This document shows, in pieces, positions 25,150 to 36,500 of a DNA stretch of 64,000 nt. The stretch comes from Climacium dendroides (Eukaryota > Streptophyta > Bryopsida > Hypnales > Climaciaceae). The notes beneath the pieces were generated by a model. It was not told the origin of the DNA. It worked only from the letters and a program-made list of their open reading frames with translations, and did not search any database. The stretch lies in the NCBI GenBank assembly GCA_950106755.1, contig CATNNA010000008.1, positions 434,001 to 498,000 on the forward strand, read 5' to 3'. Positions within the stretch are counted from its first letter, which is position 1. Each line of letters begins with the position of its first letter. The position numbers and the translations under genes were made by a program.

Positions 25150-26882
25150 TGTCGCAACTCAAATTTTTGGTTTTCTTTGAATGAATTAAAATCGGAACGG
25201 AAACCAATGCCTAGGTATCCAGATCCGGTTAAGAAATTGTAGGAAACCGGAAATTATTATCGACAAAAAGATAGCGGCAAATCGGGTCAGATTCTATCCG
25301 GATTGGTGACAGAATGGAAACGGATTCTTATCCGTATTTTGGTCTGACCGGATTAGGATGGACCGGATCACTACCTGGACCGGATTCATGAACCAGATCG
25401 GAAACGGTCATGTTGACGTGTCTTAGGGAATTAGGGGTATATAACGATTGGTCATCCCAATCTTAGTCCCTTTTGCCATCTTCGCCTTCTATGAATGTTG
25501 TGCGCGCGCCTTGTGTTTTTCAGCCATGTACCTTAAAGTTGGAGCTGGAGTGTGGTTGTTGGTGCGCCTCTTTTCCTCGTGTTTCCATGGCCTGCAGATT
25601 TCCGGTTGAGATCGAAGGGTGAAAAGAGAGGAATGAGACGTGTGGCTAGGAGAGAGTGAGGTAGAATTGTAAATACTTAGGAGTAGGATTGAAACCGGAT
25701 TGGGATTGAAACCGGATTTGTAGGTGAACCGGATTGGGGATCCGGTTAGAGCTAGTTAGGTCAACCAGAAGTTCCGCCAGAATGACGGCAGTCTTTCGCG
25801 GGCTTTTTGCGCCCTTGTAAATTCAAAATGTATATAAGCCAGTCCCTACGGGGGTGGCGTGGGCCTTCTTTTGCAAACTTTCTCTCGTCTTCTATTGTTT
25901 CCTTTGTGTGTGTACTTTTCTCCCAAGTGTAGCAATGGTGTATGACAAGGAATCAGGTTGACGCGTGCGAGTGTGTTGGAGGATTGTCCCCTTTGGTATC
26001 TTAGTTCCTGGTCTATGTGCATGTGAGTGGGTAGTCAAGAGTTGGGAGTGAATTCTGGTCCCTCAACATAGCTGGAGTTCAGGATTTCCGGGTGAGAAAG
26101 CCGTTGTTAGGATTAGGTGGTTAGGGAGGGAGTCCTTGATTACGCTAAGTCTCCCGGATGGAAATTCCAGTTGAGCATCCGATCTTCTGTGAGGTCTCGC
26201 CACTGTAAGTGGTAAAACGGAAAGGACTTTGGTGAGTGATGGCATGGGCAGATACACTTGCAGCCACCTGACTTCGTACGGATCGGGACGAGTGCTAAGG
26301 TCGTTGTAGTATGAGAGGATCGTACGGGGGACCCTTGTGTGACCTATCATCCGGATTGCTATCAGGGTGATTGTGAGGGATCAAACCAGATCCGGATTAG
26401 AGTAGGAGGATAGGAAGATAGGAAGTGGGTCTCCAGTCACTATAATCCGCGGGAGGAGTGGTGGGCCTACCACTTTCAAATCCAAGAGGCGACCCCTCTG
26501 ATGGTGAAACAGAGGCAAAACCAAACCGGGAGAGGATAAGAGACTAGAAAGGTGATCCGGAGCGGATTAGTTCGAAGAGGAATTTAGGACCGGATTAGTC
26601 TAAGACCGGATATGAGCGGATTCTTGGATAGTGAGAATCCGTCTGACGGCCAAATCGGAAGTAGGAAGTAATCCGGTTTAGGATTTTCTGGATGTTTGGG
26701 AAGTTTTCGGTTCCTGTGTTAGGACCGGATTTTAGAAAAGGAAAAGCTGACTGGGCTTAATCGCTTAATAAGGCTAGATACTTCACAGGATCTCGTGGGT
26801 TCGATCTTTAGGGTCATCAAGTTATGCTCTAGGGTGATTTTTGAGGGTATAACAGGGAATTTACTTACTTTGTGCTACGACA
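25150..26882 (+). mobile_element. E5n: ORF-less TG..ACA element, candidate solo LTR
   Basis: It starts TGTCGCAACTCA and ends GTGCTACGACA, with a perfect 5-bp target duplication ctctg at 25145-25149 and 26883-26887. At 1733 bp it has no long ORF. Its first bases match the 5' end of E5 (TGTGACAACTCA), and its last ~600 bases match the E5 3' region, including the GTTGTAGTA block (about 26304) and the CCTCTG..CAGAGG hairpin (about 26496). A single TATATAAG box (25831-25838) sits about 1 kb from its end. It looks like a family B unit without the ORF cassette, and is absent from E4, so it inserted after the duplication. Confidence 0.85.
25831..25838 (+). promoter_or_regulatory. TATA-like box of E5n
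   Basis: TATATAAG is followed by a C/T-rich leader (about 25860-25925), in the same relative place as the downstream TATA box of E5 at 27758. It is the expected U3/R border if E5n is an LTR. Confidence 0.5.
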
Positions 26883-27757
26883 CTCTGCGGAATCCGGGCG
26901 GATTGGAAAGTTAAGAAGCGGACACTCGGGGAGATCGCGGAATTAATCGGAGCGGAATCGGACAGTCAGTTGCCGCGGAAGGTAGCTGAGAGTGTTATCA
27001 ATCCGGAAGAGCTCCGAAAGATGAAGGAGGACAGCAAGCGGCAGCACGATGAGGTGGACACCCTCAAGGCCGAACTTTTCGCGTTGCTCGAGAACGCCAC
27101 CGCGACAAAGGAGATGGCGGAGGAAATGAAGAAGTTGGCCGCAGAAGTGAAGGACGTGCTTGGAGGACCTGGAGCCGCGGTCACCAAGGCAGGCCTGTTC
27201 GAAGAGGAGGTGCACAAGGACAAGAAGATATCCGGAACCAGGGTGGTGCACATCCTCACCGATTTTGAGGAGCAGATGGAGAAGCTCCTATCCAAGGCAC
27301 GGGAGTCAGCGGACCGGATCGTGGAGAGCAACCAGAAGTTGACAGAAGTTCCGGTCCGGCTCTCTGAAATTTCTCTTCCGGACTTGTTTCCGGAAGACGT
27401 AGCTCAAGAACCAGGAAAGGACAAGATGCCCCAGTCAAGTAGGGCAAAGAAGGAGACGCCCTCGACCGGAGATTAGCCGATAAATCTAGACTCCCCGGAA
27501 ACTGAGGAAGATCACCCGGCTCTACCTACGGATGGGGAACGGAACCGGAATCTAAATGAGGTCTTCGAGCAGTTGGAGAGACCTAATGAGAGCCCCACCA
27601 TCGGATCCCGAGTGTATGAGACGGAACAGGAAGGATTGTAAAAATAGGGCTTATAGATAGGAACCGGAATAGAATCCGGTTAGGATAAGGTAGGACCGGA
27701 TTGTCAGCGCCTTTAGAGGTGGAAATCATGTATTCACTTTTTGCTTTTTGCTTTTTG

Positions 27758-27766
27758 TATATAAAA
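27758..27766 (+). promoter_or_regulatory. Second TATA-like box of E5, downstream of the ORF
   Basis: TATATAAAA about 280 bases after the E5 ORF stop is followed by a leader-like stretch and the conserved 3' modules. The same site in E4 is 19731-19739. It corresponds to the only TATA box of E5n, so it is the better candidate for an LTR promoter; the box at 23908 would serve the ORF. Confidence 0.5.
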
Positions 27767-28225
27767 CAGTCTCTGAGCTGGAGACGAGGGAGAGAGTTCT
27801 TTTGGCATTTCCTTGTGTACTTTCCTTTAAACTAACTTTTGTGTATTTTTCCCGAGTATTGGCAAGAGTGCACGGAGTCAGAATAGGAAGGTGAGTACAG
27901 AGGTGTTGGTAGAGTTTCTCCCCTTGATGTATGTTTCCAGTTCTAGGTACATGTGAGTAGGTTATGAAGAGTTAGGAGTAGATTCCAGTGCCTCAGCAGC
28001 TACAGAAGTTTAGCATTCCGGGTAAGAGATCCGTTGATCAGGCTAGGCGGATAGGGAGGGATTCCTTAGCTACGCTAGAACTCCTGGGTGGGAAATCCGG
28101 TCGAGTATCCTAACTCCTGTGAGGTCTTGCCACCATTGTGGGTGAACGGAATAACTTTCGTGGGTGTTGGAACGGACAAATGCACTTGTAGCCACCCAAC
28201 TTCGTACGGAACAGATCAGTGTCAA

Positions 28226-28455
28226 GGTCGTTGTAGTATGAGAGGATCGTACGGGGGGTCTTTGTGTGACCTGTGATTCGGATTGCTATCCAGATTACTG
28301 TGAAAGACCAAACCGGATTCGTGTTAGTTAGGGGATCAGCGGATAGGTAAGTGGGTCTTCAACCACTATAATTCACGGGAGAAGTGGTGGGCCTACCACT
28401 TTCAAAAGCAAGCGGCGAACCCTCTGATGGTAAAACAGAGGTAAAACTAAACCGG
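28226..28455 (+). other. Conserved 3' modules shared by all element families
   Basis: Module I is GTTGTAGTATGAGAGG followed by CTTTGTGTGACCT (about 28229-28270). Module II is GGCGAACCCTCTGATGG with TAAAACAGAGG (about 28414-28443), able to form a CCTCTG/CAGAGG stem. Counterparts are seen in E5n (26304, 26496), E7 (46393, 46583), E1 (4077, 4262) and, reversed, in E3, E4, E6 and E8. They are better conserved between families than most of the coding sequence, so a function in the RNA (3' end formation, packaging or reverse transcription) is likely; which one is unknown. Confidence 0.6.
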
Positions 28456-30152
28456 GTACGGAAGGGTGGACCGGATCGGATCCGCCTAGGAGGGTACATA
28501 GGACCGGAAGTTGCAGGGGCCAGAATTGAGAAGTCAGTCCAGAAACCGGGGAACTAGTAAAACCGGAAGTAGGATACAGTCCGGTCGTAGTCTTCCAGTT
28601 GTTGTTTGACATTCCGGTCGTCAGAGGTAGAACCGGAAAGGTAGAATTAAGGGGTTAATTGGGTTTATCTCCTTGTTAGAGTTAGCTACTTCACAGGATC
28701 TCATGGGTTCGATCTTTAGGGTCATTTTGTTATGCTCTAGGGTGATTTTTGTGAGTATAATAGGGAAATTGCTTACTCTGTGCTGTGACAACTACACTTG
28801 GTTTCTTCCCAATGTCACTTCTAGCTTTTGATTTCTTCTCATACTCTTTCTGCAATTGGCGCCTAGTAGAACGCCCCATACTATCTGACTGCCCTTTGCA
28901 TGGAGTTGATTGTGAAGGAACCCTAGCAACCTTGGATTCAACCACAACCCGCTCCGGTTGTGGCACTGATTGTCTTCTACCATGACCACAAGGAAGCGTA
29001 GAATTCACAAGTCTTGCACATTTCTTCCTGTTATTCAAGGCTTCCTCAACATCATCTTCGCATTTGTTGGCTTTGTTCCATGCAAGACAAGAATATAATA
29101 CCATTAGTATTGTTTGAATTTAGAATAAATATAGAAATCAAAGTCAATTTTCATATAACCTTTTATTTTCTTGAAAGGAAATTCATATCTATAAAATTCA
29201 TCAAAACTCACCATCTTCATTGATGTAAGAGTTAAATGTGTTGGTCTCCTCTGAAGTGGACATGTCATCTTCGTGGCTTGCACCTACATTGATAGCCTCT
29301 GTGGCTTTGTTGTCGACTCTTCTACTCTTACGAGTAGGCAATGGCTGAAGTTGAACTTCACGGTCCTTCGTACGCTTCCACTTTGAAATAGAAGCTCCAC
29401 TGCAAATAAACTAGCAATTTGATTAGCAATAAATGCAAAGCACAAATACACTTGTCAATGAAACTACAGGAAATTTCCAATACTACAATAACACTTCAGT
29501 TGGAACACTAAGTTGCAACTACTTTACAAATACACTACAATTACATTGCAACTAGAATGGGCCTAATTTGTAATTGCATTGTCACTAATTTTCAACTTCA
29601 TTACAACTATTTTGCATCTACGAATTGGGACCTACATTGCAAGTACATGACAAGTACACTACAACTACTGTGTAATTTTAATAACTTAACCACCTACTAA
29701 TGCAGAGCATCATTTTATTCCTGTTAGTCCTTTTCAAACAAATGCAAAAAGTAATCAGGATCTGGACATTATGACCATTAATAGCAGCCGGATGACAACG
29801 TATATTGGGAAAGGTGTAGCTCGATCATTTTTTCCTAGTTAAAATACAGACGAGGACCTAGTTTTGAGAATGCGTCGATTACCTTGATTCACAAAAAAAT
29901 TTCCATAGAGAGGATAGTCTCATAGGAGTACAAGAAGACTATAGCGAACTCAAAGTTCCAATTTCTAGAGAGTCTCTTACTATTCCTTTGCTGTTTCTTC
30001 AAGTGGCTATATGGCAGCAGCTAGCTCCGCTATTCTGGCATCTCGACGCAATTCCATCTCTGTCTTCTGATAGTCACTAGAATCCATGTCGACCAAAATT
30101 CTACTCACCTGCATCCAAAGTCACACAGTCAATGTGAGGTCACGAAGACAAT

Positions 30153-31020
30153 TCAATGCAGAATTAAAATTCATTTAACATTGAAGACGAGCAGAACCTG
30201 CAACAAACTGAACATAAGAGGGCCAGAACTTGCAACTGAAGTCAAGAAACGAAAGAAATTCAAAACGATGCCGTTCGAGAGACGAATCTAGGTTTTGTAA
30301 TTCTTCTGTACTCACGTTTGTACAAAGCTGAATTATTCAACTCACGAAGGCGATGAACGCGACTTCAGCCAACAAAATCACCTTATAAGGGCTCTAAAGC
30401 TCGCAAAATTTGACGACAACTGGCCGCCAAGGCTGTCTTCCCCTGTACAGACAGAAATGACAGAGTACCCAAGATCAGACGTTACTAAAGAGGTAAATGA
30501 GGTACCTGTGAAAGAACCCTAGGCTAATGTAGGAAACACAGTCGGTATTACTCTCTCCGCAAACGAAATGCAATGAAGCTCCATCATCAATGCAGAATTA
30601 AAATTCATTTAACATTAAAGACGAGCAAAACCAGCAACAAACTGAACATGAGAGGGCCAGAACTTGCAATTGAAGTCAAGAAAAGAAAGAAATTCAAAAC
30701 GATGCCGTTCGAGAGACGAATCTAGGTTTTGTAATGCTTCTGTACTCACGTTTGTACAAAGCTGAATTATTCAACTCACGAAGGTGATGAACGCAACTTC
30801 AGCCAACAAAATCACCTTATAAGGGCTCTAAAGCTCGCAAAATTTGACGACAACTGGCCGCCAAGGCTGTCCTCCTTTGTACAGACAGAAATGACAGAGT
30901 ACCCAAGATCAGACGTTACTAAAGTGGTAAATGAGGTACCTGTGAAAGAACCCTAGTCTAATGCAGGAAACACAGTTGGTATTACTCTCTCTGGAAACGA
31001 AATTCAATGAAGCTCTAGCA
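30153..31020. repeat. 434-bp direct tandem duplication
   Basis: Two adjacent copies start at 30153 and 30587 with the same opening (TCAATGCAGAATTAAAATTC) and differ at only a few positions. No coding potential is evident. Some sub-stretches look like leader or intron sequence of a captured gene, but this is not certain. Confidence 0.8.
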
Positions 31021-31931
31021 TCACTCGTAAGCTTATTCCAATTCTTTCCACATAACTTTCCAATTCCTCTGGGAGGTGTGATTCTGAACCTAGTACCTCA
31101 TACCTTCGAATAGAACCCTGGAATTTGCGATTGAAAGTAAAATTAGATCTCACAGTCACCACAGATGGCACGCAACTTCACGCAACTTGCACCGCTATTC
31201 GCGTAGATCAAAAGCTGAGTGCTACACCCCAAATCTAGCGCATGAACCATACAAAATTGATTTTAGGATGAATTCCAAACGGGTCTTATGTAAATGAAGC
31301 ACAAGAGGACGCCTCGTAACAATTCCTGGCTCCATAAAAACGACAACTGAAAACCATATCTATGGCAATACAATTTCAAAGTATTCCACATTACATTGCG
31401 GCAATAGAAGGTGAAGTTCGAATGAATGTATGTAACTTACCTGAACCACGGGATAAGAAGTCTCTCTCAACGATGCTCTCCAATACGGAGGACTTGCCAG
31501 AGCTCGGTTTCAATATGTATGACAGCACTAGTTATTTGGAATAAGGTTTCCCCCGAACAAATGGTCCGACGTCAAATTAAACAGAGCTCAACAACGAGAT
31601 GTGGAATCAACTGTTTTACAATGACGGAGACGAGGGCGCTCACCGATCTATAGCAGAAATCAAATACAAGCGGAAACCCTAGAAAATAGAGAACTCCCTC
31701 ATATGCTGAGAAAGTAAGAACTGTAATTCACAAGCGAGAACTCCCTGAAGCTCTAGAAAGCGAGAACTCCCTGAAGCTTTGGAAACCGAGAACTCCTTGA
31801 AGCTTTGGAAAAGCAACACAAAACCCCAGCAAAAGCAGATAACGATGCAACTGCAACCCAAAGAAAGTGGTGGCAAAACGAGGGTTTCGAATCAAATTCT
31901 AGGCCTGCATCGTTGACACGTCACCTCGTAC

Positions 31932-32033
31932 CTTTGACCGTGGCCGTGCTCGTAAGCCCGCGTTGTAGTTGATCCGTGTCACCAGCTCGCTCAAGTGCGG
32001 GAAGTGGCCCACATTCAATTTGAACGACAGCAC
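31932..32033 (-). pseudogene. Exon-like fragment, unknown gene
   Basis: The segment is exactly 34 codons, flanked by an acceptor (TTCAG) and a donor (GTACGAGG). It reads VLSFKLNVGHFPHLSELV through NYNAGLRARPRSK with no stop. The frame, splice sites and composition suggest a captured exon. I do not recognise the parent gene. Confidence 0.4.
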
Positions 32034-32854
32034 CTGAATTCAAAGGGTGATAGTTAGAAATCCAGAATTATCGGTGGGGCCCTAAATCATTACAATACAA
32101 CTTTGGGGCCGTTGCTAAAGAAGAAACATTAGTGTGCTGGCTGTGAGTAGGCTGGCTTAAATATAATAGGTAGTGAGCAGTATAATATCTTAGACTGCCG
32201 TTCTGATGGTGAGCAGATTAAGCATCAACTCAGACAAATTGTGAATACAGTACTGAGGAAGAATCATACTCGTAAAAGAAAAACCATGCACTCATCAAAT
32301 TTGCGCTCCACACGTTCTTTCTGAGATTGACAGCACGCAGTTATGTTAGGAGCTGCTATTCCATCACAAAGACCTCTGGATTGAGTAGTGGTCCAACGCA
32401 AGCCTCAATATGGTCTTCACCCGACCTGCAATGAGAGTCCAGTGCTCGTCCAAAATTGCATTTGTTAGGAACTAAACGGTGTTCATCAATTAATTCGTGT
32501 ACCTATATTTCTCTGATATGCAAAGGCAGTTTTACTAACGTCCTCTTTCAACATAGAATTTCTAATTCCTACAATATTTCTTGGTATTGCGGTCCAAGGT
32601 ATGTGTCCAACACCGAATATGAAATTGTTGCTATGCAAGTAAGAAAGGAAGCGATTCTTTACCAACTTGTCAAGGGCAAGTACACAATGTTGTTGAATCG
32701 ATACCAGGTAGGCATCATGCCAGGCAATAACGACATCAGTGACCTTTCCAAAGCCACTCCCTCGGAAAGCTCTAGCAAAGAACTTTATAGAGCCTATTCC
32801 ATTAAGAAATGCATGAGACCACTGATAGATTAAGAGCAAAGTCAATTCAAGCAC

Positions 32855-33212
32855 TCAATCCATTGGCGTACGCATTGTGGAGCCCGATGAATTTACCCAG
32901 TCCATGACATACTGATGCAGAGTATTAACAAATGTATGAGATTCTGCTGTAATAACATTCAAAAGTCTAGCATAACATTGACAATGTGCATTCAAGTTTG
33001 TTGCAATGTCTTTCAGAATCAAAGTCCATCTCTTTCGATGCACACAGGTCATGGACTTGTACTTCTTCTCAACAGCACTTGACAATTCACCTGCACAAAA
33101 CAATGTACCCAACAAAATCATCAAACATCTGCAAAGCTCAACACGGTCACGAAAGCTCAAATCTCATCGCCTGCCCATTCACAGCCCTGGAATCTGATGG
33201 TGGAGCTGCATT
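32855..33212 (-). pseudogene. Chimeric fragment: pectinesterase-like exon joined to UPF1-like exon
   Basis: After an acceptor (TTGCAG) the segment starts at 33212 with NAAPPSDSRAVNGQAMRFEL, matching the pectinesterase stretch that follows the FxN core (NTAPPP..AVGQQAVA). A shifted frame then gives RDRVELCRC, similar to GDRAEFYxC. A second acceptor (TGTGCAG) is followed at 33090 by GELSSAVEKKYKS, which matches the UPF1 stretch directly after the last UPF1 exon found at 39425. Beyond that (VHRKRWTLILKDIATN onward) neither parent is recognisable. This looks like exon scraps from two genes placed side by side. Confidence 0.5.
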
Positions 33213-33537
33213 CTGCAACAGTTCCTCAAATGAATGAATGCGTATTCTCAGCTTAGGTCGCACAAGAATCACTCCTTCTGAAGCACAAATTGAAGGTTCT
33301 TATCAAGAGAAGCAGTTGACTTGCACTCCTGCACTTAATTCCAGACATGACATGCTCTCCACCAGTGATTTTGGCTAAATATCGCCAGGTTTCGACAATT
33401 TTTGAGTATAGCAACCGTATAAGAAACTTAAGGATGTAATGTTATTCAACAAAAGACAATCCTCCAACCCTGAAAACCTTCTAGCTGGATTTTTAGTCAT
33501 TCGAAGAGGCAAAATGTTCTGCCTGTGTTTTGTTACT

Positions 33538-36500
33538 TGTCGTACACGCAGTTAGCCGTAAGTATCCTTACAACGACAAATGGTTGCAAGATGACACGAA
33601 TTATCGTTCCAGGGAACTTCTAGTAAGATATCGATTAAGTTAGAAGTATCCGGATTGTGACTACTCACTTAATCTCCCTTATTTCATTTACCCTATCTCG
33701 TTCCGGAAACTTAGTACATTCCAGATTCCGTTCTGGATCCGGACACACCCGGATCTGAGTTCCGTCTCTTTTCCGTCACTGATTTTTGTTGCCTCTGTTT
33801 TACCCTCAGAGGGTCCGCCCTTGATCTAGAAAGGGGTGGGGACTCACCACTTGTACAATTATCCTCTCTATACTCTAAATCTACTAATCAACACATCCAA
33901 GACAACACAGTTGTAGGAGGAGGGAGGAGTATTCTCTCACAGTTTCCGGATTGGCCGATCCGGAATCAGGTCACACAGAGCACTTTTCACACTTCTCTTA
34001 CTACAACGACGGATCAGAATTTATAGACCCAAAAGAATAGAATCTCAAGGAGAAGACAATTTACCAAGGGGGAGGTTGGCAGACTTTCCGAAGTAGCGGG
34101 AGATCCTTTCCTTTGGCGGATGCTTAACCCCGCACAGAACCCTCTTGGTTCCGGACTCGCAGGGACCTCTACCGTCTTATCCGGATTGCCGTTCCGGCAA
34201 TTTAAAAGCATGTCACACTTACACTCCCTTACTCAGCTTTGCATTCCTTTTCACTAGCTCCAACCCCAGCTGATCCGTAGCTCAAAATCCGGATTCCTCC
34301 TCTCCCTCCCTTCTCTTTCTCCAGTACAAGGATACAAACATACATGCATACACTGAGCCAAAGATTCTGCCTAAGCAAAGTGCAGCTAGAAGCACCCTGG
34401 CTGACTTAGATTAAGAAAAGGGAAATCGTAATACATATGTGAAAACACTAAGATCGAATGGAGTAGGATGGAATGGCCGCCAACTAACTTGCCTGCCCTT
34501 AAAATACTAACACAAAAACCCAAAGTCAACTCCTAAAAGCCTAAAAAGGAAAACCCGGAAATCCAGGCCACCAATCCCTGAACCTCCCGAAATATCCGGA
34601 AAGATTGCTAACAACCGTCCGAGATAACCGGATTTCCTTACTATCCGCCTAAAATTCCGGAAACCGGGTCCAAGCTCGGAACCCCATTCCGGATCCTATA
34701 CTTCTTCTCCTACCAATCCTAATGTCTTGGCTTCCGTCCTTTCTTTGAACGACTCTCTGCTTGGCTGGTAGGCGTCCCCTTCGTGTTCTTGGCTGGCGTA
34801 GTTTTTGCTGTGGCCCGAGTCTGGATATGGCGCGTTGCTAGAGACGGATCGCTGTCGTCTTCGGTTCTGGAAGTGGAGTGGGCACTCTCCTCATCAGAAT
34901 CTTCAATAACTTGGACTTCCTTCTCCTTCTCTGGTGTTGTATCCTCCAAAGTCGCGAGGTCGCTTCCTTTTTCCGGCGTGGTCTCTTGCATGTGCACAAA
35001 TCCTTTCAGATTAGTCCGAGCCGGATTTGTCATTCCACCGATCCAGTTGATGAGATCTCCCCTAACCTGCTGTCCCGGAACCTTGAATGATCCAGCCATC
35101 AAATTTGGCATTGTTTGTGCCTTGGGAACTTCCGGAGTTGAGAACTTAGATGGCACCGGAACCGATTTTGCGCTAGACTCCGGTTCCGGTTCCGAGGCTG
35201 GCCTCAAATTCAACTCCGTCATCCGTATCTTACTCGCGGAAGGCTCGGTTGGTGTGAGTATCCCCCTCAGGCCCTCCATCCGGGTTGCCTGATCCGCCAC
35301 TAGCTTTCCTGGGGTACCTGCGACAAAAGGAAGTTCCGGAAAGGTGGAGAAATCCATCGCATGGTTTGGGTCGATGGCCGCCAGCAACTTCTGGATCTCC
35401 TTGAAAACTCGCTCTATTCTCGCGGTGAAGTCTACGAGGATGGTAACTACCTTGGTTCCGGTAATGTGGCCTTCCGATATCATCTTCAAGTCAAATAAGG
35501 CAGCTTTCGTGATGATGTCGGCTTTGATGTTGACTGCCCCGGTTAGATTCTTGACCAGAACGAGAGCCTCCTTCTCTTTCTCCTTCGCAGCTACCATTTC
35601 TCCTTCCGCCCAATTCACCCGGGTCTGGAGTAGGTTCCGTTCCGCCTCCAACTCCTGAATCCGCTCATCCCTCTTCTTCAGTTCCTCCGGCTTGGGCAGT
35701 CGCTTGACAACTTCCACGATCTGATCCGGATCCACCTTCAACACTTCTGCGGTATCTATCACCAAATTTGACAACCCATCATGAAGTACCTTGGCTTCAC
35801 GTATCCACTCGAGCCCCGCATTGAAAAATGCGGATTCTGTTTCCATCTCAGGTCCTTTGCTGGACTCCCTCCTCTCCATTGTCGGTGGCTTGATTCTCGA
35901 CCCCGGATCGGTTGACTTCCTCTTCTTGGTCCTCGGATCAATAAGACGTTCCTTGGGAAGTTCCTCCGGTTCAGACTTCACCGGATCTTCCGCTTCCTCC
36001 CCGGAAAGTTCGTATGACAGGAGCGTCTTTCCGGTGTCATACTGAATTATTTCCGCCGCACTCAAAAGTTCCTGTTGATGGTACAGATGAAACAAATACG
36101 TGCTAACTGGACTTGCCTTAGCTCGAGTCACGTGATCCGCTAATTTAGCCACTATCCCGGCTATGATCCTACCCCAGTGCACTACCTGGTTCTCCATAGC
36201 CCCAAAGATAGTATTGGCCACCGTAATGGTAACCCACGTTGGCTTTTCCGGATATAAGATCGGAGTTAGAAATTCTAGGATCCGCCTATGTCTCTCGTCC
36301 TTGCACTCGCTGATAGCAAATCCGTCCTTAGGGTTTGTAGACCCGGTGAACTTCCCAGCTACAAAACGGTCCATCCTCGATGCTAAACTGTTCCCACTCT
36401 TCCGGAACTGATAGACGTCCGCCCAAATGTCCTCGGTCCACACGACTAGTCGTCCTCTCAAAGTGAGCTCATACTGATTCGGAACACCGTGAAGTAGCTC

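Larger units (their letters stand above)
24227..27476 (+). pseudogene. Gag-like ORF of E5, interrupted by E5n
   Basis: The coding sequence is 24227-25149 joined to 26888-27476, exactly 504 codons when E5n and one copy of its target duplication are removed. It is near-identical to the E4 ORF. It shares the TAG at codon 173 (24743-24745) but keeps CGA where E4 has TGA. Visible parts are RLNRKRGSNTPP at the start, LHPEKSTRVTITLANTIFG, YVYHLYQQQELL, a Glu-rich run, GRPRRGETPTG-like proline-rich sequence, then the coiled coil and a C-terminus ending KKETPSTGD. The E5n insertion stops translation a few codons past 25149. Confidence 0.82.
18706..28790. repeat. Large inverted duplication around a ~1.2 kb spacer
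   Basis: The left arm (about 18706-22263) and right arm (about 23497-28790) are reverse complements once the 1733-bp nested element E5n is removed from the right arm. Each arm holds a family B element (E4 or E5) plus about 125 bp of the tnpA-like gene next to its 5' end. The spacer 22264-23496 holds the rest of the 3' half of that gene. Only the right arm has a proper target duplication (actac at both ends), so the right arm is the original and the left is the copy. The outer breakpoint at 18703-18715 is the small palindrome TGCTGACGCAGCA. Confidence 0.85.
23626..28790 (+). mobile_element. E5: family B element, right arm, hosting E5n
   Basis: It starts TGTGACAACTCA and ends GTGCTGTGACA, with target duplication actac at 23621-23625 and 28791-28795, inside exon 3 of the tnpA-like gene. 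Without E5n it is 3427 bp. It has a TATA-like site at 23908-23916 about 310 bases before its ORF and another at 27758-27766 after the ORF, the latter followed by about 1 kb carrying the shared 3' modules. The ends do not form long direct repeats. Confidence 0.88.
22263..30087 (-). pseudogene. tnpA-like (Transposase_24, En/Spm) gene, split by E5
   Basis: A consistent gene model on the minus strand has exon 1 30087-29981 (MDSSDYQKTEMELRRDARI, the usual start of these genes), exon 2 29399-29212 and exon 3 29070-28791 continuing at 23620-23176. Exon 4 is 23053-22985 and exon 5 22718-22263. Donors are GTAAG or GTGAG. Removing E5 makes exons 1-3 total 1020 bases, a whole number of codons, and restores KKPSVVYVNLNGEID. 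Exon 3 carries the family pattern RRQLQKEYEKK, then AFAPLILDVSVIDWSEHK, NMGFWKAVQRFLKNERHK and WKRLKEYWSGGD. Stops are a TAG in exon 1 and a TGA in exon 5, both one C-to-T change from Gln or Arg codons. The 3' end is lost at the duplication junction. In CACTA elements this protein is the accessory DNA-binding partner of tnp2. The intron at about 29440-29690 contains GCAACT-type repeats. Confidence 0.8.
29981..33532. other. Intergenic part of the CACTA-like element, exon-scrap mosaic
   Basis: Apart from the tnpA-like exon 1 at its left edge, this stretch holds no intact gene. It contains a 434-bp tandem duplication, one unrecognised exon-like segment (31932-32033) and the PME/UPF1-like segment (32855-33212). 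The block 32480-32854 reads on the minus strand as a long open frame, but I recognise no domain in it. Confidence 0.45.

Noticed and set aside
24371..25207. 278-codon open frame on the minus strand
   Set aside because: It is the antisense of the E5 ORF; its content (Ser/Phe/Leu runs) mirrors the Glu-rich coding strand.
32480..32854. Pectinesterase core exon (NNFIFGVGHI resembles DFIFGN)
   Set aside because: The flanking residues do not fit the family on either side, so the match is too short to accept.
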